From: Physocladia obscura
Lineage: Eukaryota > Chytridiomycota > Chytridiomycetes > Chytridiales > Chytriomycetaceae
Direction: 5' to 3'
Assembly: GCA_027596945.1 (NCBI GenBank)
Contig: JADGJH010000580.1
Coordinates: forward strand, 1-16,566
Length of the DNA stretch: 16,566 nt
Part shown: positions 1 to 10,392 of the stretch, piece by piece
How the letters are laid out: each line of letters begins with the position of its first letter
How positions within the stretch are numbered: the stretch's first letter is position 1
Program-made: the position numbers and the translations under genes
The notes under the pieces: model-generated
Told to the model about the DNA's origin: nothing
Seen by the model: only the letters and a program-made list of their open reading frames with translations
The model's database searches: none

Positions 1-2
1 TG

Positions 3-200
3 GTAAGAGAAACAGCCAGACTTTGGGGTAGTGGAATCATGGCAGAAGAGCTAGAGAGCCTTCTTGATCATGACTTCGTGGGCCACCTGAAGCACAGGAG
101 TGGGGTGCCAAGGGTTAAAGTAGGGGAGGTAGTGGTAGTGATGGGAACAATGGAAAAGCTTAACAGATGTGGCTTCTGTAAATGGGCTGAAATCAGGTGA
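3..200 (+). pseudogene. Possible integrase C-terminal tail of an LTR retroelement, partial
   Basis: Frame 3 is open from the window edge to a TGA at 198-200, giving 65 codons. The peptide has a W-rich start, a run reading HLKHRSGVPRVKVGEVVVVM, and later residues including NRCGF and KWAEI. The order 'L.HR...vkvGevVvv...nR..W' resembles the C-terminal domain (DUF5641 type) that follows the integrase core of some LTR retroelements, where it helps contact DNA or chromatin. This is pattern resemblance only. No integrase core is in the window because the match begins at the edge. The frame stops early, so I treat it as a fragment. It could also be the last exon of an unrelated gene. Confidence 0.25.
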
Positions 201-282
201 CTAAGCTCAACAACTGTTGGATTTGGGAACATGGGGAAGTTTTTTAGTCTGGAAAAGTGTTTCTGAGCAGTAATAAAAACAG

Positions 283-615
283 GTGGACACCCTGTGGGGT
301 GCCTCTATTAAAGAAAAAAAAAAAAAAAAAAAGAATAGCACAGTTGCATTCTTTCCAATTTTGCTTGTTTTTGTTTCTGTTTTTGCTGCTTTTTGTTTTG
401 TACAACTAGTTGGTGTTGCATCAAGATTGAATGATGGAATTCTTCAAAGAGATTCTTATATAGTTGGCTTGACAGTCATAATGTGGTATACATTGTTGCC
501 ATTTTTGGAATTGGGAGCTTTGGTCTTAAGAACATATTCCCATTGGTGGCACAAGTGTAGCTTGTGTAAATTAAATTATCCAGAGCAATTGGATTCTAAA
601 TCCATTATTAACTGA
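283..615 (+). CDS. Hypothetical short membrane-protein ORF or fragment
   Basis: An open frame of about 110 codons ends at TGA 613-615. It has no ATG near its beginning (the first possible codon is GTG), so it is either the last exon of a gene or a remnant. A 19-A run at 314-332 reads as lysines. After it come two hydrophobic stretches, roughly 345-420 and 455-525, each long enough to span a membrane. A short tail with two cysteines (KCSLCKL) follows. I do not recognise a family. Base composition matches the surrounding AT-rich DNA. It may be the decayed 3' end of a membrane-protein gene. Whether it is expressed cannot be judged from the sequence. Confidence 0.25.
   Translation: MDTLWGASIKEKKKKKKNSTVAFFPILLVFVSVFAAFCFVQLVGVASRLNDGILQRDSYIVGLTVIMWYTLLPFLELGALVLRTYSHWWHKCSLCKLNYPEQLDSKSIIN
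314..332 (+). repeat. Poly(A) run of 19
   Basis: Nineteen consecutive A residues lie inside the open frame at 283-615. This could be simple slippage, or the poly(A) tail of a retroposed sequence ending here. I saw no target-site duplication that would support retroposition. Confidence 0.7.
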
Positions 616-680
616 GATAAGCTGTTGTTGTTTCTTGACATATTTGTTTTGGTGATTTGATATCTTGTTGATAAACTTGA

Positions 681-1130
681 ATAGATTGTCTCAATGACAT
701 ATCAAGACTCTTAATCTGTAGTAAATTGGCTGTATGTGGCTGGAAAACAAGCATAAGGTTCCAGTAAGTTGTAAAACTTAATAGAAGGTTTTGCTGGTAG
801 CTGTAGTGGCTTGAGTCAATACTTTCTCTCTCAGAACTAAATGATAAGAGTTCAAGATGGAAGTATGGGAAGTAGTTGCAGTAGAAGTTTACTTAATGAA
901 TAGTTTGTTTTTATTTTATAAGACCAATAATAAAAAAAAGAAAAGAGTTGGGTTTAAGTAGTTTTTGAAGTGGAAAGTAAAAGAAAAAGAAAAAACACTT
1001 AGAAACAAACATGGTTGGAAAGTGGTTGGAAATTGCTTGAATTGTTTTTGGGTTCGTGAAGTTAATAGAAGGCTTGAGAAATTTCTAGAAAATTCTTTGA
1101 GAAAAATTAGATTAGCAATCTAATTTAACA
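681..1130 (+). repeat. Left copy of a ~450-bp inverted repeat
   Basis: This stretch matches, in reverse complement, positions 12728-13182. The resemblance is collinear over about 450 bp with substitutions and small indels. Anchors include ATAAGACCAATAATAAAA at 918-935 (reverse complement at 12939-12956) and an identical 21-nt block at 947-967 (reverse complement at 12907-12927). The blocks TTTTGCTGGTAGCTGTAG near 788-808 and TAGAAGGCTTGA near 1066-1078 also match the other copy closely. Similarity fades near 681 on the outside and near 1130 on the inside. No open reading frame of note lies in it. It is either a dispersed non-coding repeat present twice in opposite orientation, or terminal repeats of a larger element. 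Confidence 0.85.
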
Positions 1131-1572
1131 TGTATCTAAAGACCTTGAAGACACTGCTGAGGCTGACAACTTTGATTTAATGGCTAACAAAAATATATAT
1201 CCCATGACCAAGAAATCAGCCAATACTGCCAGTTTTGAAGTCTTCTGTGACTATGTATTTGTGTTTACAAAAAATGCTGGATCCCATTTTGTTGTCTGGC
1301 TTTAGCACTTCCATTCCATAGAGCTGTGTTTGGGCTTATTGAACCAAATGGTATCTATGTGATTCATACTCCAGTTCATGTTGAATCTGATGATGCTTTT
1401 AACTACTGCTGGCTCTGATATTAATGAAATGAGAGACCTATTTTTGAATGAGGAGCAGGAAATTTTCATTCCTGTGGAAGAAGGAATTGTACTTTTCACT
1501 GAAAAGATGAAGATAAAAAGGATGCCCAATGGAAAATATTCGCAATTCCTTTACCACCTTCAAAAGTTTTGA
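1129..1572 (+). pseudogene. Unidentified coding relic in three successive frames
   Basis: Three plus-strand segments follow one another, each in a different frame. Segment A (1129-1305) contains DLEDTAEADNFDLMANKNIY and SFEVFCDYVFVF, and ends at TAG 1303-1305. Segment B (about 1293-1418) contains FHRAVFGLIEPNGIYVIHTP and ends at TGA 1416-1418. Segment C (about 1425-1572) contains NEMRDLFLNEEQEIFIPVEE and ends at TGA 1570-1572. Each has the composition of a folded protein while the other frames at the same place do not. The simplest reading is one gene broken by two frameshifts. I do not recognise the family. The relic begins where the left inverted-repeat copy ends and stops about 110 bp before the helicase gene start. 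Confidence 0.45.
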
Positions 1573-1683
1573 TTGATACAGAAATTTGATTCAAATAAAA
1601 AAATACACTATTTCCTTTCTTTTTTCTGCTTGCAGGAAACATTTTTTTCATTTTTCAAGATTACAAAACATTTCGAACTTCGA
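1573..1683 (+). promoter_or_regulatory. 5' leader and putative promoter-proximal region of the helicase gene
   Basis: This 111-bp stretch separates the upstream relic from the chosen ATG. It holds a long pyrimidine run at 1611-1635 ending in CTGCTTGCAG, which looks like a 3' splice site. A 5'-UTR intron ending at 1635 is therefore possible. No clear TATA box was found close to the start codon. Confidence 0.3.
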
Positions 1684-4600
1684 ATGTCGAAACATACCAA
1701 TGGCGATAGCGGCGATGATACATCAACGATGGAAGCATGGTTGAGCGCACTTGGGCGTGATGTCGAAGCTCGGCAGCTGTAAGAACCGTTTATAACATTT
1801 CCCAATTATTTTCCAAATCCTAATGCAGAACAAAAAACAAAAAAACAGAGTTCTCGCTGGTGACACTAACGCAGCAGATGCAGACGACGCAGCAGGCGGC
1901 CAAACGCAGCGCGCATTATTATTTGCTGCAGTGCCGCGATGCGATCCGCAGTGCCGAGTAGTACTTGTAGCTCCAGTCCGCGGCCTTGTTGTTTTGCATA
2001 TCGCGCTTGGCGACGATATCGGCGCTCCGCGCCTTCCGTATTTCGATGAAGATTTCAATCAAATAGTAAATGCAAAGTTGAAGGGCAAAGTGTGCGCTGT
2101 TATTCAACAAAAGATCCCTGCTGTAGATGTACGCGCTCAGCTTCTGGCTCATATTGTCAATCTTCCGTCTCATTTATTAATTTGGATGCAAGCTAAAAAT
2201 GGCACTCCCATTCCAAAAATTATTGACGTAATTTTATTCTTTTTTTTCCCTCAACCATTAAATTTTATTTCTTGTGCAGAGAATCGACAACCCGCTCAAA
2301 GCTTTACCTGTTATAAAGCCTGAAAATGATCAAATTAGTGCACATTATTTCTATATGCGCCTTTTTGTGAAAGAGTTTATTCTTGGCGACATCGGCTCAT
2401 TTGTAAAACTTGAAAACCTGAATAACCAAAACATCAAAGATGCATTATTTGATGCAATATCTGGCTTATATGTTGACAATTGCAAAGGATGCATGGTTTT
2501 TATTTTTAATATTTGAAAAGCGAAGCAACAATTAATGAAAAAATAATTAGAACTATCGTCTCCAGAAAAATTTTGCTGCAAGAATATTGTCAAAGTCACT
2601 CAACACTGATAAATTATCATCATTTTTTCGAAAAACCAACTTAGAACTGACGTCTGATGAAATAATATGTCTACAAGCACTTAACTTTGTGATCCCTCAA
2701 AATATTGAGGGTTTGAAGCCAATGCTTCCTTATATTGCCAGTCGAATTAATCCAGATAGTCCAGCAAAAGAACATTCCCAAGCTTGTCACAGTTTGCATG
2801 AGCATCAATATTCTTTAATGAAAATATATACAGAAATGTGGGAAACTGGAATGGGATCAAAAATGTTGACAGATATGGGTGGAAGCATTGGATCTCTCAA
2901 TTTGTATGACAATGTCTTTCCATCTGAGCTTGAAATATCTGATTATGAAGCAAATGAAATATCTTTGAAAGATCTTGTTGAAAATAGCAAAGCTGTACAA
3001 GAACCTCTCAATGATCCACTGGAATCAGTTTTTCTGCACCAACTACAACAAGGAAACAAGAGTTATCTCCAAGCTGTAGACATGATGACTTCAAACAAGA
3101 GAGAATCTCTGGAAATTATTTTGAAATCATCACCTTTGAATTGGAGTTGGACAGTACAACTTTCAGATCGTGCTGTTGGAATTTTCAGGAAAATGAGAAG
3201 AAAAGACAAAACATCTTTTGTCCCAGTCATGAAAAATATATCACTTATTGCAAATGGGTATTGGACAAACAGTGTTGCATGCTCATTGGTGGCTAATACC
3301 CGTGTTAAGCTTTTTGAAAGCAAAGTTTTGGTGATATTTACTTTTTTCTTGTCCAAACTCTATAAGACTTACTGCATTTTTTTCATTCTAGAACAATTTA
3401 AGAATTGTATGGCAAGTGGAAGTGACATATCTTGAGGCAATTCATCAACATTCACAAGTGATTCGAATTCAGTCTATAGGAAACCACAAGGATGTTGTGA
3501 ATGCTGTTGATTATATAACTGCAGCTCATAAAGCATATTCAAAAATTCATATTGAGCGGTGTGAGTTTGAGCAAATTGTTAATGGTATCCACACTCCAAA
3601 ATTATGGGATGATGATGGTGGTGATTCCAAACATATTGTGGAATTTGAAGATACTGAGGCAGATGACCCTTTATATATCCTCAAAATGCATGAATCTGCA
3701 GTTACTGCAAAATTCATTCCTTTGTCTAAAGTTTGTACCAGCACTATTATTTATGTTACATCATTTAAATTATTGATTTTCAGATGATGCTGTGTTGGCT
3801 GATTTCTGATGCAGTGGATAATGAAGATGTTGAGTTTCCATTTTCAATCAGCCAACAAGAACACCAAATTTTGGAATATCCAAACTCAGTAATTGTTGTT
3901 GGACGTTCTGGAACAGGAAAAACATCTTGCAGTATCTTCCGACTTTTAGCCCACTGGCACACTCGTATTGTGGATTTCAATTTGAATGGTTTCATATCAG
4001 ATTCATTTGGCAAGAATCCAACTGTTAGACAAATTGATGAACCTACAAATGAAGATGCAACAAATTTATCAAGTGAAAAGCCTGTGTTCATCTTTCGACA
4101 GATATTTGTCACAGCTTCTCCTAAATTTTGCAGTCGTGTGCAAGCATATTTCAGAAGTTTATCCAAGTCATTGAATCCAGGAGGAAACCAAGATGTTCTT
4201 GCCAATTTCATTGCCCATATGAATCAAGATGACAATGAAGGCCAAGATAAAGCTTTGGCAGAAAATGTTCAAAGTATAGTTGATCAAGATACACAAAATC
4301 AAATATCTTTTGAAGAAGAGCTTGGCACTCCCATTAACAACAAGGAAAGTTCAAAAACTACTGCTACTTCAACATTTTTTGATGATGGAGAAGGATACAT
4401 CAACAGACTTCCACAATCATTTGGGAATCTGAAGGAATCTGATTTCCCCTTGTTTGTGCATTACAAAAAACTTATCAGTATGATTCGTGTTCATCTTGGG
4501 CTTGAAGAGGATACTTCTTTGGTAGAAGGAGAGGCTGCAGAGAGAAATACAGATTTTGACAGATTCATTGAGATATATAACTCATTGGATAAAAATTTGA

Positions 4601-7600
4601 CAAATGGCATTGATGTGTCCTTGGCATTTAGTGAGATTATGGGTGTGATTAAAGGACACGAATTGGCTGCTGTGAGTGAAGAAGGGAAATTGACAAGAGC
4701 AGAGTATATCCAGCTGAGTACTAGAGCCTATACAACCTTCAGACATATTAGAGACAGAATGTATGACATATTTGAGGCATACAATGCGAAAAAATTGGAG
4801 CGATTTCAGTTATTTGCAAATGGAAAATTGGAATTTTTGGAAGTTCCAAAAAAACTGGATGAGCAGGACAGGTTTGTTGGAACTTTAATTTTTTTTTTTA
4901 CTAAATAATCAATGATAGAGTAAATGAAATCAACCGCACCATTGTAAAAATGATTCAAGAAAAAGATCATAAGCTATCCAATCTGATGATTCATCAAGTT
5001 TATCTTGATGAAGTTCAGGATTTGACAATGGCGCAAATTATGCCGCTCGTGTTGTTGTGTTTGGACCCAAGCCATGGTCTTATGTTTGCTGGTGATACGG
5101 CTCAAGTTATTCATCGCGGCTCTGTTTTCCGATTTGAAGATTTGTCATCCATGATTTACAACATATTGGTTCCATCAAAAACGGTTTCAGCAACACCCAA
5201 AATTTTTCATTTGACAAAAAATTGTGAGCAGGGGTCTTTTATAAAGTTGAGTGATTAAATAGCCAAAATAGATCGTTCCCATGATGGAATTCTTTCCGTT
5301 GCAGCTTCAGTGCTTGATCTACTCAGCAAGCACTTTCCTGACTCCATTGATGTACTTCCACGTGAACAAGGAGCGATTTCTGGCCCCCAACCGGTAATTG
5401 TTCTCCACAACAACAGTGTAAATAATGATATTCTATCTTTTTTATCTGGCGGTAATGTGGATGGCGAGTTAATTGAATTTGGAGCTGGACAAGTGATTTT
5501 AGTAAGAACACTTGACAAAGTTTCGGAAGTCAAATCATTGTTGAAGCAAAATTTTGCCTTAGTTATGACAGTTGAACAGGCAAAAGGTTTATTTTTTTTT
5601 TTTTTTTTTGATAATATTTCATTTTAATATTTCATTTTAAGGAATGGAATTTAGAGATGTCGTCTTGTACAATTTGTTCACGGACTCACCGGGCACGTCC
5701 AAACAGTGGCGTTTGTTTTTGGGAGACGTTGTGACTGGTGCCGAAAAATTTCCGGAGTTTGATTCCTCAAAACACAATATCCTGGCGACAGAACTTAAAA
5801 TCCTGTATACGGCAATTACGCGTGCTAGAGCACAGGTGGAAATAATTATTCTGTCTTAAATGGAAGTTTTTACTAATTGAGCTTGTTCGCAGCTTTGGAT
5901 TTGGGATATGGAAGAAAGGAAACGTGAACCAATGGTAAAGTATTGGCAAAGCAAAAAAATTGTTATTACAAGCAATGACGCGCGTTCTGGAAAGTTTTCT
6001 GCCCGAGGTGACAAAACTACTCCGGAAGAATGGGAAACTCAAGGACGAATGCTCTTTGACGCAGGCCAATATGATAATGCTCTACAAAGTTTTAGGCGGG
6101 GGTTGATTGCAGCTGGTAATTCTGAACCCAGTTTTGATACTTTGAGATGTGAGGCTTTCTTAAAAAACGAGACCGCTAAAGCTCTACCCAAGGATAAGTC
6201 AAGTGAAACAAAACAACTATATCTCGAAGCAGGCGATTTATTCAAAAAAGCAAATTCGATTCGCACTTTACCACAAACTGATCTGAATGAAGCGGCGCGT
6301 TGCTATTGGAACGCTGAAAAATATCTTAAAGCCAGTGAAATGTACGAGCAAGTAGTTCACAAACAACTTGATGCGGTTGTTTGTTTTCAAAAAGTAGCAA
6401 AATTCGACCAATCTGGGAAAGCATTGGAAGCTCTCGGAAAGTATCAGCCAGCCCTTGAGGACTATATTAGATCCAAGCGATGTGTGGCAGAAGCAGTTAA
6501 TATTGTTAAAATCTTGAAACAGAGAAACCAGACATTGGAAAATTCGGTTATTGAACGCGTTTCGAGCATGGCCCTTACTAGCACCAATTTGGATCAGGCT
6601 GTAAAAATTGATGCAATTGATATTATTCCCGATGTTACGATTAAAAAAGGTCTTTATCGAAGCTATGCAATGTTTCAAGAACTTTCCGCTCTACTTATTT
6701 CTCAAAAAGATTTGAAGGGTGCTGGATATGTTATGGATATTGATGCCGGAAAACCACTTGAAGCTGTAAAAATTTACCAAAAAATCACAGGAATCCAAGG
6801 AACAATTAAAATTGCTGAATCTTTGTTGCGTTGGTTTTGGCGGACTATTACTCCAAGTTTGGAAGCTGTATTCAGCGGTGATAATACAAAATTATTGGAG
6901 TTTAAGAATAATCCAGATATTTCTGAACACACTGATCAGCTAAAAAAGGTAATAAAGGCGATTTTGAACAGTTCTTCGACAGATAAGCTCGAAATTCAAA
7001 GCAAGCTGGCTGAATACAAGTCCATTGAACTGTTTTATGGCATTAACTCGGATCAGAGCGAGATTGTTGACTCTAATACTGTAATTGGCCATGTGATGTT
7101 AAAGAAACTTGAATTAGCGCGTCATCTTATTGAACGTGGATTGGTTATGGCTCAAATCCAATTCAAAAAGAAAATTGTTCAAACAGCTGTGGAATTAATT
7201 TTTATTTTGCATTATTTGGTCACAGGAGATTATGGCAAACTTCCAGCAGCTTGTATTTCCCACGCTTTCACGTTAATTAAAAATTGCAGATCAACTTCCG
7301 AACAAATTGAGGCAATCTTTACCGTTACTCCGGGTCATCTTATGTCTGAAAGAATATGTAATTCATTTTTGTTCGAACCTTCAAGTTTTTCTGCAATTTC
7401 AGATTTTCTTGCAAACAAACCAAATGCCGAAGGTCGTTTTACTTGCAAAGTTGATGATTTTTATAATATTGCGCTGCAGTCTCTAAAATCTTCAATTTAC
7501 AACATTTGCAAACGAATCTCCGATTTTGTCTCATATTTGCCTGAATTTGGCGACATATGCTTCGAAAGTTCGATGTCAAAAAATGGTGCGTGCACCAGAA

Positions 7601-10234
7601 AAGGCTGCACAAAATTTCATTTGAAAAATCAAGAGAAATTTGATGGAGAAAAAGCTGACATTATTTCATATTTGATTCAAATTGTATCCTTGACGCATGA
7701 TTGTATTCTTGATAATCATCGTGCTGATTATGACAATCTACAAGAGTCTGCCTTTTTGCGTTTCAGGGCAAGTCTTTCGCCATGGGACAATGGGCATTGT
7801 TGGAAAACTATTGATAGGTCGATAATTTCAATCCCAAGAGAGGTTATGAATCCTTTCATCTCATATTTGAAACATAAAATTCTGTCTGTGAAATCCTTAT
7901 CAGAAAGAAGTGGTACCTTTGACTTGGATGCTGTTTTGGGTGCGGCGTGGCTATTGCAGGAGAAAAAACAAACTGAATTTTTAGAACGAAGGTGGACTGC
8001 TGTTTTTCAATCATTTAAAAAAACAAGTACAAGTGCTCCACAAAAATTTTTGCTGAAAATTCACAAATCTATTGCGCAGTGCGTGTTCGCAGACAATCCA
8101 CTTGATTTTGTTGCAGCAGCTATTGATGTCCTTGAAGAAAGCGTTAAATCGCGCACATATTTCAAATTTACAAGTTTAGATGCTATTTGCCAACTTGTTG
8201 AAGTTTTAACTACAATATTTCTTGTTGCTAACAATCAACCATTTTTGCTACCTTGGAGAATGCTTGAAGCCGCAATGTCAAAGATAGTAAATTTGTTCAA
8301 GACTCCAATTGATCATAGTATTTTGGCACATATGAACCCAACTGGATTGCATATTGCTTCTTTGCTTGAGAGTTTGAAAGGTGCTCGTATTCATGAGTGC
8401 AATCTTGTTCGACTGTCGTTTTCGTATATGCTTCTTAGGCAACATTCCGCTGAAGTTGCTGTTCCTTCAGGAACTCCGTTGTGGTTGTCTGGAAAAGTAG
8501 TTGATGTTTTGGAACGGATTTCTACAGTTGGCAACGACCGCTTGGTTTTGATGTGGTGGACAACTTTAAAAAAAACACCATTCGTCAAAAATGTAGCGAA
8601 AATTTCAGCAAAGATGCTGAATCTTGATAATGCAAAAAAGCTCAATATCGCGACTTTAAAGAAGACTATCATCGACACAAACATCGAACTTACGTATCAG
8701 AATGAAGAGGAAGATGATGACCCTGAAATGCCAGAACTATTGAATTCTGATTCTGAAGCAGATAATGATAATGAAATATCAAGAAATGCTGAAAAGCATG
8801 TCCAATTTAAAGAAAAAGCATCGAAAAAGGATCCAGAAGCTCTTTTTTACATGGCCAATTGCCATTTGAATGGTTCAAATGGAGAAAAGCAAGATGTGAA
8901 ACTTGCAATTGAAATGATGACCGAGGCAGACCAAAAAGGTTTTGAAGATGCAACTTTACGTCTTGGGGAAATTTTTTTAACTGGACATGGAGAAATAAGG
9001 CAAGATACAAAGTCCAGCATCCCTTATTTGATGAAGGTCGTTGGAAAGTACCCCAAGATCGCTGGTAAACTCATGCGTATTCATCTAAATGGAGTGGTTC
9101 CTCTTTCTTCTGACCAATTGAAGAAAGTTACTTCTTCGTTGAAAAATGCAACTGATCCAGATTCTGAGTTTATTTATGGCCGATTTTTGATGAAAACCGA
9201 TAAAACAAAGGCAATAGATTGGTTCAAAAAAGCTGCCAATAAAGGCAATGCTGACGCAATTTATGAGCTAAAAAAATTTGAAGAGGAAGAAGGTATTTAA
9301 AATTATTATTTTTTAATTCACACCAAAATTTGACAATATTAGATGAATTGGATGAGATTCCAGGATTGATGATTGAAAGTTCTGATTCAGAAGCAGGCAC
9401 CCCTGCGAAAGTTTCAAAACCAGTTTCAAAAAATGCCAAAAAATTCCACCCTATACCTGTTGCTACTTCAAAGAATGATCCAGGTTTGCTCGGGTCTCCT
9501 TCATTACTTTGACAAATATTATAAAAACATGACCGATATTCCATTAGACACCAAGACACAGAACATCGGAAAACAGGCTTCAAGTGACGTACAAAATGCT
9601 GTACTTGCTAAGCTTGTGATTAAAGAATTCAAAATGACGAAATCACCTGACTATTCGAAGGAGGAGCAAATAACAGCAGCAAAGGCTATCCAAATATGGT
9701 GGCGTAATATTCTTCAAAAGCGCCAAACAAGTATTGACTCAGTTGCATATGTTGCTTCAGTTGTTGAGGACTGGGCAAACAAAGATGCTGATTATGGAGA
9801 AATTTATTTGCGAGAAGCTTTTCCAATGCTTGTTGATGTTCGCAGATTGTATGAAAAATTTGACAAACTTTGTGTGCCCCCTGCCAACGCAAATGAAACT
9901 GGAATTAAATTGTTTTATGAAGCAATGTAACTTGTTTTATTTATTCAACCTTCTCATTTAATTTTTAATTTTTAATTTTGACAGTCGACTTCAAGAGATT
10001 GCACTCAGCATTAGAAATTACCTGGATTACAATGCAAACCACCACCATACAAACAGTTCAAAAATTTTGACAAATTTTGTGAAAGAGAACCATGCAGCAG
10101 TTGAATTAATGAAGCAAATGGTTGGTTTGGAGTTTCCAACGGCTCCTGCATCAGTCAATTCTGGCAATGGCAAAATCATGGCTTCCAAATCCAACACATC
10201 AAAAAAAGCAAAGCAGTTGAAAAAAAAGCGTTGA
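1684..10234 (+). CDS. TRANK1-like UvrD/SF1 helicase with TPR/Sel1 repeats, 14 exons
   Basis: Predicted exons: 1684-1778, 1829-1950, 2067-2227, 2280-2495, 2551-3324, 3392-3730, 3784-4871, 4919-5223, 5272-5586, 5642-5835, 5893-9292, 9343-9483, 9548-9926, 9985-10234. They join in frame to 2,592 residues ending at TGA. Helicase motifs: Walker A GRSGTGKTS (residues ~609-617), Walker B YLDEVQDL (~960-967), motif III FAGDTAQ, motif IV TKNYRSHDGI, motif V AKGMEFRDV, motif VI LYTAITRAR (~1193-1201), then the family-typical LWIWD and PMVKYW. Downstream are a TPR-like segment (~1250), a CCCH-like cluster (~1759), an acidic linker (8701-8775), Sel1-like repeats (~2182-2335), an IQ-like motif (~2427) and a lysine-rich tail. 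Members are predicted ATP-dependent helicase-like proteins whose cellular role is poorly defined. The N-terminal ~190 residues match nothing I recognise. Human TRANK1 is of similar length. The exons carry no frame break, so the gene is probably functional. Confidence 0.9.
1951..2066 (+). other. Predicted intron 2 of the helicase gene, unusually GC-rich
   Basis: Exon 2 (frame ending YYLLQCRDAI) runs into TAG 1959-1961, and the next open frame (KLKGKVCAVIQQKIP) is offset. Donor GTGCCG at 1951 with acceptor CAAATAG at 2065-2066 restores one frame and is the only tested combination of GT and AG sites that does so with an intron of normal size. At 116 nt and GC-rich it differs from the other introns. 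It also overlaps a good-looking minus-strand reading. A different structure here, or an error, remains possible. Confidence 0.45.
5224..5271 (+). other. Intron 8, splitting helicase motif IV
   Basis: The donor GTGAGC at 5224 and acceptor AAAATAG ending at 5271 join TKN-T to AT-CGT. This reconstitutes the TKNYRSHDGI signature expected in this helicase family. Reading through instead gives TKNCEQ and a stop at 5256-5258. The restored family motif makes this one of the most secure splice predictions in the window. Confidence 0.9.
5587..5641 (+). other. Intron 9, splitting motif V, with an internal tandem duplication
   Basis: The donor follows CAAAAG at 5586 and the acceptor TTTAAG ends at 5641. 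Joining restores AKGMEFRDVVLYNLF, the motif V region. The intron carries an 18-T run and two adjacent copies of a sequence reading ATATTTCATTTTAA just before the acceptor, so two candidate acceptor regions lie side by side. Only the downstream copy ends in AAG. Confidence 0.85.
5836..5892 (+). other. Intron 10, joining the helicase core to the TPR/Sel1 half
   Basis: Donor CACAG|GTGGAA at 5836 and acceptor TTCGCAG ending at 5892, with TTACTAAT as a likely branch region. Splicing gives RARAQLWIWD, which is the expected continuation after motif VI in this family. Reading through would end the protein at a TAA at 5857-5859. Retention of this intron would make a helicase-only protein without the repeat half. 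Confidence 0.85.
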
Positions 10235-10239
10235 ATAAA
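10234..10239 (+). terminator. Polyadenylation signal AATAAA at the stop codon
   Basis: AATAAA begins at the last base of the helicase-gene stop codon. A second AATAAA is at 10328-10333. Either could direct 3'-end formation. The second gives a more usual 3' UTR of about 100 nt. Confidence 0.45.
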
Positions 10240-10327
10240 ATTTGATGAATTTTTTATACCAACCATAAAAACAAGAGTATGCCACATTGTATTTTGGGAA
10301 AAAATCAAGAGAAAATATGTTGTTTCA

Positions 10328-10333
10328 AATAAA
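10328..10333 (+). terminator. Second AATAAA, probable 3' end of the helicase transcript
   Basis: It lies 94 nt after the stop codon in AT-rich sequence, before the convergent minus-strand relic whose own signal is at 10371-10376. Placement fits a normal fungal 3' UTR. Confidence 0.5.
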
Positions 10334-10370
10334 GTCTGGAAGGTGAGAAGAAGAAACAGAGGTATATCAC

Positions 10371-10376
10371 TTTATT
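10371..10376 (-). terminator. AATAAA on the minus strand downstream of the convergent relic
   Basis: TTTATT on the plus strand reads AATAAA on the minus strand, 16 nt beyond the TAA (10393-10395) of the relic gene. The spacing is what an expressed gene would show, so the relic probably descends from an expressed gene. Confidence 0.4.
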
Positions 10377-10392
10377 TGTAGAAAGAATAAAT

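Noticed and set aside
1302..1529. Minus-strand ORF of 75 codons
   Set aside because: It is antisense to relic segments B and C on the plus strand, and its Ser/Ile/Phe-rich composition is that of a shadow reading.
1823..2060. Plus-strand frame beginning MQNKKQKNRVLAGDTNAADA as the helicase N-terminus
   Set aside because: Its first ATG overlaps the splice acceptor of intron 1, and its Ala/Asp-rich opening is typical of a shifted frame over GC-rich coding DNA. The alternative frame (NKKTEFSLVTLTQQMQ) joins in phase with exon 1. Only the part after 2067 is kept as exon 3.
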